The position numbers were made by a program, and so were the translations under genes. A DNA stretch of 64,000 nt from Bidens hawaiensis. Taxonomy: Eukaryota > Streptophyta > Magnoliopsida > Asterales > Asteraceae. Location: positions 109,065-173,064 of the forward strand of contig JAIQDT010005478.1 in assembly GCA_021521415.1 (NCBI GenBank), read 5' to 3'. A model generated the notes under the pieces. That model was not told the origin of the DNA and did no database searches. It was given only the letters and a program-made list of their open reading frames with translations. Below are positions 11,810 to 22,125 of this stretch, piece by piece (position 1 is the stretch's first letter; each line of letters starts with the position of its first letter).

Positions 11810-11981
11810 TGTTAACCAACGGATCAGATCTAGATGATATCGATTATCAAACGTAGATCTAATCTTACCTTACTAGGATCTAGTTCTTAGTAATTACTCT
11901 TAATTAGTATATATACACATATATATATATATATATATTATGTATTAGTTGTATTAGGTGTATAATATTAATAGATTAGGT
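11810..11981 (-). repeat. Probable 5' LTR of copia A
   Basis: On the minus strand the LTR ends CCGTTGGTTAACA just before the PBS. Similarity to copia C (18361-18522) stops at 11981 / 18522, which suggests the LTR start there and a length of about 170 bp. That is short for a SIRE-type element. The real LTR could be longer if one of the copies is rearranged, and no 3' LTR is available to check. A TA-rich run (11915-11940) and GATCTAGATGATATCGATTATC are inside. Confidence 0.55.
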
Positions 11982-12464
11982 CAACTTGGAAAATTTTTAT
12001 TTCCATTAACTGTCTTAACACATTTTTCATTAGAATTCTAATTTATTATTTTATTTGCTAATTAAGTTCGAGGGCTTCTTTGTAATTATTTCATTTTATT
12101 ATAAGTCCAGGCACCTTTCTGTCATTCTTTCAAAGTTTAATTCGTTATTCTGCTCTTTAAGGAATGGGGCTCATAACGAATAGACTTATTCGTTTTCTCT
12201 TAATGGATCGACCTTTATAACGAATGAACACTCATAGCGAATGGACTCTCATAACGAATTGGTATTTATAATGAACTGGCCTTTATAACGAACTGGCCTT
12301 AACAAATGGTCATAAGAACTGCTACTAATTCGTTATTCCTTCTTAACGAATGGGCATAACGAATTACACTTAATTCCTTACTTCTTCTTAAAGAACGGGC
12401 ATAACGAATTACTGTTAATTTGTTATTCCTTCGTTAACGAATTAGGTTTAGGTCAGAAACATTT
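11982..12464. other. Unassigned segment with TAACGAAT repeats
   Basis: No coding sequence is seen. It could be the LTR or flank of copia A, or the U5 end of the gypsy B LTR. It starts where copies A and C stop matching and ends at the small inverted repeat GTCAGAAACATTTCTGAC (12453-12470). Most of it is the TAACGAAT array listed separately. Confidence 0.5.
12125..12446. repeat. TAACGAAT array with a 45-bp tandem unit
   Basis: About fifteen TAACGAAT / ATTCGTTA-like words occur. In the right half they sit in a tandem repeat with 45-bp period (12326-12370, 12371-12415, partial 12416-12446), whose units share the block GGGCATAACGAATTAC. This shows how such arrays could grow by local duplication. 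Confidence 0.8.
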
Positions 12465-13041
12465 CTGACAACCTTAACCTCGTATGCCATTTTCCGGCGC
12501 CATCTTACAGGTGCCGTCATCACCGGATAACCGGGATCTTTCCGGAAAAGCGAAATCTCCGTCTTTTTCCACCGTTTTTCACCGTTTTTCGTCCCGTTTG
12601 ATCCATATCTGAGATAGGGTAACCCCTAAGCTCACCTTTTGATCGGTTTATACCCGATTCCATCCGGATCTCGTGACTTTAACAGTTTAGGGTGTCGGCT
12701 CGTCGTTTCGCGACTAGAACTATCGGGGTTGGACCCATACAATATCATACTATCATTACCTCGGGTCGGGAATCGATTCTCTTATTGGTTTCGGTTAGAG
12801 AAAGAGAGATATGAGAGAGAGCTTAAGGGTGTGTTTTTGATGGTGTATGGAATGAGTGGAAATGAATGGATTATGGTTAATTAAGGTTTATATATCATGG
12901 GTCATGGGCTTAAGCCCATGGCCTTTCTCTTTCCCTTATTATCCCAAGTCCATTACCCATATTACATAACCCAACACAAGACTATCTCATAACATCTAAT
13001 ATTATTATTTCATTAACCGAACGAGAAAACGGGATGTTACA
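12465..13041 (-). repeat. 3' LTR of gypsy B (left limit uncertain)
   Basis: The minus strand starts TGTAACATCCCGTTTTCTCG directly after a purine-rich AATAAGGGAAGACT. A TATA-like GATATATAAACC lies near 12886-12897 (minus). The end was set at the small inverted repeat near 12465, but could lie further left. The LTR contains CATGGGCTTAAGCCCATG, a perfect 18-bp palindrome, at 12904-12921. Confidence 0.6.
12904..12921. repeat. Perfect 18-bp palindrome in the gypsy B LTR
   Basis: CATGGGCTTAAGCCCATG equals its own reverse complement. It lies just upstream, in the sense of the element, of the likely TATA box, where a regulatory site would be expected. Function not known. Confidence 0.75.
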
Positions 13042-13084
13042 AGTCTTCCCTTATTAAAGAGGTTTCGTCCTCGAAACCTAACTA

Positions 13085-14260
13085 TTACTGAAATAAATCT
13101 GGATAAAACTTCTGCATCTCTTCTTCAACTTCCCAAGTGGCATCTGATCTTTTACGAGGCTTCCATATCACCTTTACCAAGGGAATGATCTTGTGACGGA
13201 GTTGATTTTCCTCGCGGTCAACAATCTCTACAGGCTGCTCGATATAGTTTAACTGTTCATCAACCTCAATGTATACCAACGGCACATGTGACCTGTCATC
13301 AGCTAGATATTTCCTCAGATGAGAAACATGAAAGGTAGGATGAATTTCTTCTATCTCCTCGGGTAAATTTAGCTTATAAGCTACTTCACCCACACGCTAA
13401 ACAATCATAAACGGTCCAATGTACCCAGGACTTAGCTTTCCTCTCTTCCTGAAACAAATAATTCCCTTCCAGGGCAAGGCCTAGAGCATCACATTGTCAC
13501 CAACATTGAAATCAATCGATCGTCGCCGCTTATCAGCGTATGACTTCTGTCGGTCTTGAGCAGCTTTCATTCTTGCCTTGACCTGATCAAACCTTGAAGA
13601 GGTTTCTTGCACAACTTCCAAACTTCCAATCTCCTTATGACTAATCTCTTCCCAACATACAGGGGTTCTACAACGTCTACCGTATAACATCTCAAACGGT
13701 GGCATACCAATACTTGAATGGTAGCTGTTTTTGTAAGAGGATTCTGCAAGATGCAGATGATTATCCCAACTTCCTCCAAAGTCTAAAACACAAGCACGTA
13801 ACATATCCTCAAGGGTTTGGATAGTCCTTTCACACTGCCCATCTGTTTGAGGATGGTACGCAGTACTGATGTTCAATCTTGTTCCCATAGCTTCGTGGAA
13901 CTTCTTCTAGAATCTTGAAGTGAAACGAGTCTCTCTATCAGACACTATCGATAATGGCACTCCATGTTTAGCCACAACTTCTTTTACGAAGACATTTGCA
14001 AACACTTTTGACGAGATGGCCTCTCGTATAGGTAGAAAGTGAGCACTCTTCGTTAAATGGTCCACAATCACCCAAATGGTATCATGATGTTTAGCTATAC
14101 GTGGTAGCTTAGTTATGAAATCCATGGTGATGTGTTCCCATTTCCATTCAGGTATCTCCAAGGGATGCATCTTCCCGTAAGGCCTCTGATGCTCTGCTTT
14201 AACTTGTAAACAAGTTAGGCACTTGCTGACATAATCTACCACAACATTCTTCATTCCCGA
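13085..14260 (-). pseudogene. Gypsy B integrase and chromodomain-like C-terminus
   Basis: Minus-strand frames 14254-13907, 13888-13481 and 13393-13085 give, in order, the zinc-region end ([16 protein letters not shown]), the core with [52 protein letters not shown], and the C-terminal part with HPTFHVSHLRKYL and a chromodomain-like end (EQPVEIVDREENQLR, WEVEEEM), ending LFQ-stop at 13085. The catalytic D, D and E positions are visible (VDHL, SDRE, CERT). Stops and shifts lie near 13900 and 13400-13480. The chromodomain is thought to guide insertion into particular chromatin. Confidence 0.9.
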
Positions 14261-15868
14261 CCACTAGTAGTCTCTCTTCAATTCCTGATACATCTTGGTG
14301 GATACTGGATGAGTCAAGTATCTCAACCTATGAACTTCATCTAAGATTCGACCCTTGAGATTCCCATAGCGTGGAATTCACATACGGTCAAACCTAATCT
14401 TAACACCAGGAGTGTTTTCCATCAGCTCGTCTTGTTGTCCGAAAATTCTTCTTTCTTCATTAGACATTCATCTACGAGCACCTCAGACTGTACCTTGATG
14501 ATTTCTTCAAAGAGACCTGAGTTAACAATAAACTTATACGACTTCACTGTTGCAATGACTTCTTCATTCTTATGGCTTAGCAAGTCAGCGACCACATTAT
14601 CCTTACCAGGGTGGTATTTTATATCACAGTCGTAGTCCTTAATCAACTCTAACCATCTTCTTTACTCATGTTCAGCTCCTTCAGTTTGAAGAAATACTTT
14701 AAGCTCTTATGATCTATGTAGATAGTACACTTAGTACCATACAGATAAAGTCTCCATATCCTTAGGGCATGCACTACTACTGCTAGATCTAAGTCATGCG
14801 TCGGATAAGTACTTTCGTTAACTTTTAACTATCTGGACGCATAAACTATCACCTTCCCTCGTCGCATTAACATGCAACCTAACCCATGATGCGAGACATC
14901 AGTACAAACAACCAAATCTTCGTCACCATCGGGTAGAACAAGGATTGGAGCTTGTGTGAGTCTTTTTTTCAATTCCTCAAAAGCTTCTTCCTGAAACTTA
15001 CCCCAAATGAATACTACGTCTTTCGGGTCATTCGGTCAACGGTGCGGCTATCTTGGAGAAGCCTTTGATGAATCTCCTATAATAGCCACCCAACCCTAAG
15101 AAGCTTCGTATATTACCCGGGTTTTGCGGATTCATCTAGTTTGTTATTGCATCAATCTTAGCAGGGTCCACGATAATCCTCTCAGGATTGATCACTTGAT
15201 CTAAAAACTGCACTTCACGCAACCAGAATGCGCATTTTGAAAACTTAGCTTACAACTTCTCTTTCTTCAAAATATCCAACACTTCTCTTAGATGCTCAGC
15301 ATGGTCAGACTCACTCTTAGAATAAATCTATATATCATCAATAAAAACGATGACTGACTTGTCTAGCATCGGCCGACATACCCTATTCATCATGCCTTTA
15401 AATGCTGCAAGAGCATTCGTCAGACCAAACGACATCACGAGGAACTCGTAGTGTCCATACCGTGTTCAAAACGTTGTCTTAGGGATGTCTGTCTCCTTTA
15501 CCTTCAGCTGATGATACCCTGATCTAAGGTCAATTCGTGAGAATCATCTCGAACCTTGTACTTGATTAAACAAATCATCAATCCGTGGAAACGAATATCT
15601 ATTCTTCACCGTAAGCTTATTCAACTCACGATAGTCTATGCACATTCTCACACTTCTATCATTCTTCTTAACAAACAACATCGGTGCACCCCACGGGGAA
15701 ACACTTGGTCTTATTAAGCCTGTATGGAGGTGTTCTTGTAGTTGGGACATCAATTCTTTCATCTCGGACGGTGCCAGGCGAGACGGTGCTTTCGCAACGG
15801 GCTGTGCTCCTGGTATTAAATCTATCTGGAATTCTATCTCACGCTATGGTGGCAACCCCGGAAGGTCC
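14261..15868 (-). pseudogene. Gypsy B reverse transcriptase and RNase H
   Basis: Several minus-strand frames are needed. The N-terminal RT block [20 protein letters not shown]...[28 protein letters not shown] is intact in type at 15762-15544 (quoted in pieces). The palm motif FIDD lies at 15345-15334, followed by a stop. RNase H and connection sequence run from about 15000 to 14422 and end with [17 protein letters not shown]. There are many stops between 15540 and 14650. The enzyme cannot be made from this copy. Confidence 0.87.
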
Positions 15869-16364
15869 TTAGAGAACACTTCTGGATAGTCTCACACAAC
15901 AAGAACATCTTTTACTTCTTTCGTCTTGGCCGTAGCTTTGACAACATACGCCAGGGAACTCATGTCCCTCTAATTCTATCTTACAGTCCTTAACCATCCT
16001 CATTATTCTAACCGAAGTCTCACTCGCGGTTTCTAGTTTAAAGGTTGCAGGCACATGACAAAATTTCACATTTGCTAACTTACTAAATGTCGTAGCTACA
16101 AAGCTTCTATTCGCACCCGAATCAAACAGTACTGAAGCAGAAATACCGTTTACTAGAAACGTACCCTCTCATGGCATCAGGAATCTGTCTAGCTTGTTCT
16201 TGAGTCAGCATGTAGGCCCTAGTCCTTGGCATCACTTGTTCAGCATCTTTCTTCTCACTCCCTCCAACTTCAGTACTAGTGCAAGCCCTTGCTAGGTGAC
16301 CGGTCTGACCACACTTATAAAATGCGGGCTTTGCATGGAAATACTGAGCAAAATGCCCCATCAT
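15869..16364 (-). pseudogene. Gypsy B gag zinc knuckle and aspartic protease
   Basis: The frame 16364-16122 starts after the gag core and has a damaged zinc knuckle, FYKCGQTGHLARAC, in which the first Cys is Phe. Protease follows in another frame: the active-site block LFDSGANRSF is at about 16130-16100 (catalytic Asp near 16122). The next frame (16069-15869) begins MKFCHVPATFKLE. Retroviral-type proteases work as dimers that cut Gag-Pol; frame breaks make this copy dead. Confidence 0.8.
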
Positions 16365-16390
16365 TCTACATTAGTAACATGCATTCGACC

Positions 16391-17080
16391 CTAACATTCA
16401 TTCCCCACCATGGGACTTTCCACACTTGTGACAAAAGTCAGAACCAGTACCCCACTTGCACTCTCTGTGTGCATCTTACCACAAGTCTTGCACGACTTCT
16501 TCTCCCACACTTTCTGTGTCTTATCCCTAGGGTTCCATGATTGAGTATTGGGTTGTTTAGCAGGAACAACCCTTTTCTTCTCTTTCTTCTCTTCCACCAC
16601 CACCTCATTCACAGCCAGATCCTCGTAAACCATCTCTGCGATTTCAACAGCAGAGTCGAAGGTAGCAGGTCTACTTGTCTTGACCAAGGTGCGGACGTTC
16701 TGTGGTAGTCCTCTTACATAACACCTGATCCTTTTGGCCTCAGTATTCACCATATCAGGCACCAACCTAGACATGCGGTTGAATTCAGTAGTATACTCGC
16801 GGTGTGTCATCTTTCCTGCATTTTTAACTGTATCTAACTTGTCAGTTTCAGAGGGATTAATATTTAACTTGTCCATTTCAGCAATTAAAGGATTAAAACG
16901 AGTTGTCATTTCCTCAACAGTTTCACCTTTAAGTAAGTTAAAGTTTCGGAATTGAAATTTTAACATAAATTTCTTGCTTTCCTCAGTTCTACCCTTGCTT
17001 CTCATTCTGATGTGTTGAAACAAAGAAGCACTAATCTTGATGCTTCTAACTTGATGGAATATGTTATCTGTTAACGCCAT
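16391..17080 (-). pseudogene. Chimeric gag ORF: copia C gag joined in frame to gypsy B gag
   Basis: One uninterrupted 229-codon minus-strand frame begins MALTDNIFHQVRSIK. Its first about 87 residues are copia gag (LKFQFRNFNLLKGETVE, LIAEMDKLNINPSE), nearly the same as copia A at 10520-10255. After TVKNAG, at 16822-16815, it becomes gypsy gag (MTHREYTTEFNRMSRLVPD, IRCYVRGLPQNVRTLV), then a Lys/Glu-rich stretch and CKTCGKMHTE. The two parents belong to different superfamilies, so a deletion between adjacent elements is the likely origin. The copia reading frame upstream of 17080 is broken, so the true start of copia gag is lost. Whether the fusion is ever expressed is unknown. Confidence 0.9.
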
Positions 17081-17389
17081 ATATTATCTCCAAAGCATTA
17101 TTTTCCTCTTGAGAATATTGTGAAATTGCTTTAGGAGTAAAACCAGTAGTCTCATCACCAATCATAGGTACAGCGTAAACTTCATCAAGACAATAGGAAC
17201 AATCATGATGAACATAACCAAGATGAGCACGAAAACGGGGTTCTCATTTTGCAAAGTTTGAATTTCATCAGTCGAGGGCATTTGGAATGAGATCCAATTT
17301 CAGTATCCAACTGTAATATTTGCTGCATGAGTACGTTCTGAGAAGCTAACACATACAAAGCAGCGATCGAAAGTAACTAGTTCAAATTT

Positions 17390-17890
17390 AACAATAATTC
17401 AAACTTGAAGGGTTAATTTTAAAAAATTGATAACGAACTATGAACAGTAATTGTAACGAATTGATTATAACGAATCAGAGACCCAAATTGATTGTTATCT
17501 GAATAACGAACCAAGAACAGTATCACCACGAATTAGATTATAACGAGTTAGTAACGACTCGGAGACACGTCACTAACGAATTAGAATAACGAAGTACTCC
17601 GACGAATCAATTAACGAATCAAGTTGACGAATCAAGTTGACGAACCAAATAATGAAATCTAAGAACACGAACTAACTACAGTTGATAACGAATCAACTAC
17701 AGTTAACAACAAATCATGTTGTTAGACGGTTATTACAACCTATAAACACGTGGCACTAATAGTTAACGAATCTGTTCAAAAAATTATAATGAATATGTTC
17801 AGAGATGATAACGAATGAGGCCACGGATGTAACGAATCAGATGTAACAAATTAACTGGTGTAACGAAATAACCATAACGAATGAACACCA
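17390..17890. repeat. TAACGAAT array in the copia C leader
   Basis: This is the counterpart of 10880-11335, with about twenty AACGAAT-like words. It differs from A by a short extra tandem piece, AATCAAGTTGACGAATCAAG (17617-17636), so the arrays change by small duplications. Confidence 0.8.
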
Positions 17891-18346
17891 TTGTTGAATC
17901 TTCAAACAAGTTTTCCAGAATTCAAGAAAATTTCCAGAATGAAGAACTAACAGAAATATGACCAAATTTGTAATACCAACTCAATACATAACCAAATTGA
18001 CCAATCCTTTGCTCAATATACTCGTACACACATTGCGAATCAAATACACATTATCTCGTAACCTCAAACAACGAAATCAAAACACAATTAAACCAAAAGC
18101 AATACTTTGTTCCGTACAACTCCAGATCTAAACCAAAGTCAATTAATATCCATTCCAATTCCCAATTCCAATCACACACTAACACCTTAATCCTTACCGA
18201 ACACAAATTAACTCAAAATCAATCCATAAACAACAGATTTAGCGATTAATTTTGATCAAATTCAGATAAATTTAATAAAACCAAAACAAAAGTGAATAAA
18301 TTTCAATTCAATAAACTAAAATCAAGAGCAATCAAGAGAACTGAAA

Positions 18347-18358
18347 GCTCTGATACCA
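18347..18358 (-). promoter_or_regulatory. Primer-binding site of copia C
   Basis: The minus strand reads TGGTATCAGAGC, the exact initiator tRNA-Met type PBS of copia elements. The A copy has one change here. Confidence 0.9.
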
Positions 18359-18360
18359 CT

Positions 18361-18522
18361 TGTTATTGAACGGATCAGATCTAGATGATATCGATTATCA
18401 AACGTAGATCTAATCTAATCTTACCTTACTAGGATCTAGTTCTTAGTAATTACTCTTAATTAGTATGTGTATATATATATTATGTAATAGTTGTATTAGG
18501 TGTATAATAGTAATAGATTAGG
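18361..18522 (-). repeat. Probable LTR of copia C
   Basis: Matches 11810-11981 from the terminus next to the PBS through GATCTAGATGATATCGATT and the TA-rich run, then stops. The 79 bp to 18601 (AATCTTTGATCGAGAGAAC onward) are unlike A and may be flank. Confidence 0.55.
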
Positions 18523-19019
18523 TGAATCTTTGATCGAGAGAACAACTTGACAGAGTTTCGATACTTTATCAATCAAAAACTTAAATTATCAGAGGACAAA
18601 GTGTGACATTCGTCAATTTCAGGTTATCTTGCAATAGTTTTTTATATGTAAACCTACTCATTTTGTAAACCGAAAACTTATGATATATAAAATATTGGAT
18701 TTTTATGTTACTATATCATTCTCGATGGTTCAATTTGAAAAACCCCTTTTACGGATTCGAAAACGCCTTTAAAACGACCAAATTACATCAAAAACAAACT
18801 TTCGTTACGTAACGAACCACACAAGATGAACTGAGCCAACCCACACACCCTGGACACGCTGCTCCGCACGGCCAGGGCATAGGGGTCAGGTCGCGCGGTG
18901 CCTAGGGGTAGCTGCAGTATATTACCGATTTTCTTATTGTTTTGTGCTTTGCTTGTTTGTTTAACTAATCTATTTACAAGCATACATGAAAGAGAACCTT
19001 GCAAAGAAGCTTTGACCCT

Positions 19020-19035
19020 TACCCTATATAAACAC
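19020..19035 (+). promoter_or_regulatory. Probable TATA box of the gypsy D LTR
   Basis: CCCTATATAAACACAC is a strong plant-type TATA site. It is kept in the 3' LTR (CTTATATAAACACACC near 27010), with the same flanking AAGCTTTGACCCTTACC. Confidence 0.7.
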
Positions 19036-19305
19036 ACCTATCTCCATTATTTTACCCTTGCTCATACTCCAAATTTTCTCTCAGTTTTTAAGATTCAAAG
19101 GTTGTTCTTCATATTCTTGGTAGTTTCACTTCCCAAGTCAAACTAACCATAGTCTTTCATTTTAATCAACTTTTTTATACTTGAATATGGTTGTACAATA
19201 TATATATATTATACACCCCTTGCTACCTTTGGTAGTTACTTATCCGGCCCCGGTTGGTTATGTTTCGGACCCCGTAAGGAAAGGCTTCATGGAGGACTTC
19301 GTGTT

Positions 19306-19308
<3 letters not shown>

Positions 19309-19374
<66 letters not shown>
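19309..19374. repeat. (TA)n microsatellite in the gypsy D 5' LTR
   Basis: About 33 uninterrupted TA units. The matching place in the 3' LTR (27302-27323) has about 11 units and is where that LTR ends. Confidence 0.95.
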
Positions 19375-19378
<4 letters not shown>

Positions 19379-20647
19379 CATACACACATATATAACTTGT
19401 TTATACATACTAACCATGCTTAATTTCTGCTCATTTTAGTTTGTTTTTCATATTTACAAGTTCCATGGTTATAGGTTCTAGGAGTGTTGCCTCGGTTTAA
19501 CCATAAATAGCTCTAGACCGTAAACCGGACTTTGTTTACTAGTTTTTTGTTAAATACTTTTTTAAACATGTCTAATGTTAAATTTAAGTTTATAAAATCA
19601 TTTTTATAAGTTCTATGGTTATGGGTTTATAGAATCCTACCTCGGTCTTAACCCGAACCAAAATCCAAACCGAAAACCGAACATTTGTTTAAAAACTTTA
19701 TTGTTAACCTTTTGGTTGTAAAACTTAAGTATTTTCATTTGTACATTATTATACAAGATAATTGATAATTGGGCATGTGGAAACCATCTATGAACTTATT
19801 GTGAGATGAAAACCTAACCAAATCGAACTAAACCGATTTTCACTCGCTTAAGGCACACAAGTGTGTTTTTAGCTATCAAGACTTGTTTATTTTTATAAAA
19901 ATAGTTTACAGACTAATTTTAATTATTTTCTTAAGTACATGGAAATGTTGGGTCCAACTTGATCTCATAACAAAGTTGGGACCAACAAAACCGAACACTC
20001 GCTTAACGTACGTTGTTAGTTCTGAAACAATAGAACTACATACTTGGTTAAGTATTATTGGATTTTATGAGTTATCTCATAACATTTAATTTTTTGGAAA
20101 GTTGACTTTGGGTTTGACCAATTATCAAGACCCGAATCAACAACCCGAACACTCGTTAAAACCCGTTTTAGTATCTTTATTTTAAAGGGACTTGCATTCG
20201 TGCAATTTTACCCACCTTATTACTTAACATAGATTGAGTAAATATTAAGGTTAGATACTTTAACCCGGTTTCGAGCAAACTTACATTTTTAAAGGACTAT
20301 TGTTATAATTTATTAAATAGTTACATTTTAAACCTTGAACTTTATTTGTTTACATTTCTCAACATTTATTTTATTTAAAGAATTTCAAGACAACCTTTTA
20401 ATTCAAGACTTTCTTTTATCTAGGCTTTGCTCGTTAAACTAGTCGTTCCAGTTAACCTCCAATTACTAACCTTTTTAAGTTTATTACTCGAACGTGAGTA
20501 CTTTCATACCCCGTTTTCCATCTTTCACTTTGTGGGTGACATTTCATACTTGAGTATACTTTACTTAAACAATTGCTCGATTTGGTGTTCTATGCTTACA
20601 TGATTATATGCCAATATGTTTGTCGCTTTTGATTGGTGGAACTATAA

Positions 20648-20790
20648 ATCCTAGTCTATTTGGAAACCCCTTATAGCAAGGTGTCGTTAATGTATGCTTA
20701 TTAACGATAACTATAAAATCCTAGGCTATTTGGCGTCCCCTTATAGCTGTCCTAGGCTATTTGGCGTCCCCTTATAGCAAGGTGTCGCTA
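20648..20790 (+). repeat. Partial tandem repeat in the gypsy D LTR
   Basis: Three copies of CCTAGKCTATTTGG...CCCCTTATAGC lie at about 20650, 20721 and 20751. The first and last copies are followed by AAGGTGTCG and TAATGT. Confidence 0.8.
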
Positions 20791-21210
20791 ATGTGTTTAG
20801 CAATATCTTTTTTTATCCAAGTTAATGCTATTATTTATTGTTTCGTATACAAGATTGTGACTTTTCTTACTATATACTTATATGCTCAAACTTATGAATT
20901 GCTCACCAACCTTTGTGTTGATAAAATTTATTTTATGAAATGTTACAGGTTTGCATCTTGGTTGACTCGAGCTTGTGGAGAAAACGTTGTCAAGACCTTT
21001 AGGATATTAGTATAATGAACAATATTTAATTTGCTATATTTTTGTGATATCTTGTTATGACTACTTTATGAATATTTGCTATGTGACATTTTCGATGTTG
21101 TGAAATGTAATGAGTTTGTTAAATATTGTCGCTTTAATTAGTGTCATGTGCTTATGTGAAATCGTTACACCTCGGCATGTTCCGCTGCCTTTGGTCGGGG
21201 TGTGACAGAT

Positions 21211-21224
21211 TCATATCTGAGCCA
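21211..21224 (+). promoter_or_regulatory. Degenerate primer-binding site of gypsy D
   Basis: TCATATCTGAGCCA follows the LTR end by three bases and resembles the initiator-Met type site TGGTATCAGAGCCA with several changes. Position and the AGCCATG context support the call. Confidence 0.65.
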
Positions 21225-22125
21225 TGACAATAGGATAGGTGGTTAGACGTAACGACCTAGTATTGCTATGCTTAGGGTCCTATTCGTGTGCTTATACGTG
21301 TTTACTCTATTTTGGTTGTTCATATCGCATGCTATTTATAAACTTGTTTAAAATTCACCAATATCATAAATGTTCACATACACACACTTTCATAGTATTT
21401 CCAAGGTATCCTTACCTTAAAACGAAAAAGTTGATTTTCATTGTGTTTTATGGATTACAAGATTAACTTTGATCCCGTTTTTTTTAAATCCCTTAAAGGT
21501 TGCATTTATATCGGGTTTGTAGCCGTCATAGTAAACGAGACATTATAAAACGACCATTTGACAAAAAGATTCCAAGAATCGAAAGTGATGGGATGGTTGG
21601 ATTATAGTGCTCGTTTTCTAGGACACAAACCGTGTTATACATGTCAATACTTTAAGTAGTCGAATTCGAGTGTTCTGGTCGCCATCCTAATTTTCGGTGT
21701 CAAAACAATAGAACTACGGTGGTTCGTGGACTAGTGTTTTGACATGATGTTGTATCTCAATTTATTGTGTTATTATCGTTATTTGAGTCGAAAACATGAA
21801 AAAGTCACGGTAGTTCGTGCACATGTTTAGACTCCAACGTGGTGTTTTATAAAACTTTTTAGTGATTGAATATCAAATAATGTGGTTCATGTACGATTTT
21901 CCGACTCTATTAACCTCAAAAATCTCAAATTTTCAAGCTTTAACCTCTCAAGAAAATCATTTACGATTGTTTTAGGTTTTGTTGTTTATATACAAAGATT
22001 TACATTTTATCTAACACAAACCTCTCATCCTAACTAACTCTAGGATTCACAATCAAAAATTTAAACTTCATCTTATTTATTTTTATACACCCTCATATTT
22101 ATTTCTTTTTAGCATGCCTTAGGTA
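21225..22125 (+). other. Gypsy D leader
   Basis: Non-coding AT-rich stretch between PBS and gag. Nothing was recognised beyond repeated TCGTG / GGTTCGTG-type words near 21720-21900. Confidence 0.6.

Larger units (their letters stand above)
1..11981 (-). mobile_element. Ty1/copia retrotransposon A, SIRE-like, broken and cut by the left window edge
   Basis: Read on the minus strand, the order is a short LTR (about 11981-11810), PBS (11807-11796), leader, gag, protease and GAG-pre-integrase zinc region, a gap filled by an Athila fragment (8738-5160), the rest of RT and RNase H, a 3-kb non-coding spacer, and an envelope-like extra ORF that runs off the window. RT before RNase H, the initiator-Met PBS and an extra ORF after pol are known for SIRE/Maximus-type copia elements. 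The lineage name is inferred from this layout and the pol sequence. All frames carry stops or shifts, and the integrase core is absent. The 3' LTR would lie beyond position 1, so no LTR comparison or target duplication can be made. Confidence 0.85.
11982..16820 (-). mobile_element. Ty3/gypsy element B, chromodomain type, 5'-truncated
   Basis: On the minus strand, partial gag, protease, RT, RNase H, integrase and a chromodomain-like end are followed by a 3' LTR that starts TGTAACATCCCG at 13041. Its left limit is uncertain (between 11982 and 12465). The 5' LTR and the start of gag are missing: at about 16818 the gag passes directly into the gag of copia C. Domain order RT-RNase H-integrase and the chromodomain place it among chromoviruses (Tekay/Reina-like). 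Confidence 0.85.
16818..18522 (-). mobile_element. Copia C: second copy of the 5' part of the copia A family
   Basis: LTR, PBS, leader and the first part of gag match 10255-11981 closely over 1.7 kb with scattered substitutions and small indels. The left end is the junction with gypsy B gag; the right end is where similarity to A stops. Both copies lie on the minus strand about 6.5 kb apart. Either they are independent insertions of one family or they come from a local duplication. Confidence 0.88.
18602..21207 (+). repeat. 5' LTR of gypsy D
   Basis: Starts TGTGACATTCGTCAATTTC and ends GGTCGGGGTGTGACA, so the 7-bp TGTGACA is present at both ends. The first 710 bp are repeated at 26587-27325. 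It contains a TA microsatellite (19309-19374), a likely TATA site CCTATATAAACACACC near 19022, and a repeated block at 20648-20790. Confidence 0.9.

Noticed and set aside
12639..12884. 81-codon open frame on the plus strand
   Set aside because: It lies antisense in the gypsy B LTR, with no recognised domain.
11796..18358. Initiator-Met tRNA-like matches at 11796-11807 and 18347-18358
   Set aside because: They are 12-base primer-binding sites next to LTR ends; no tRNA cloverleaf surrounds them.
19181..19423. Open frames rich in Ile-Tyr repeats on both strands
   Set aside because: They are translations of the TA microsatellite at 19309-19374 inside the gypsy D LTR.
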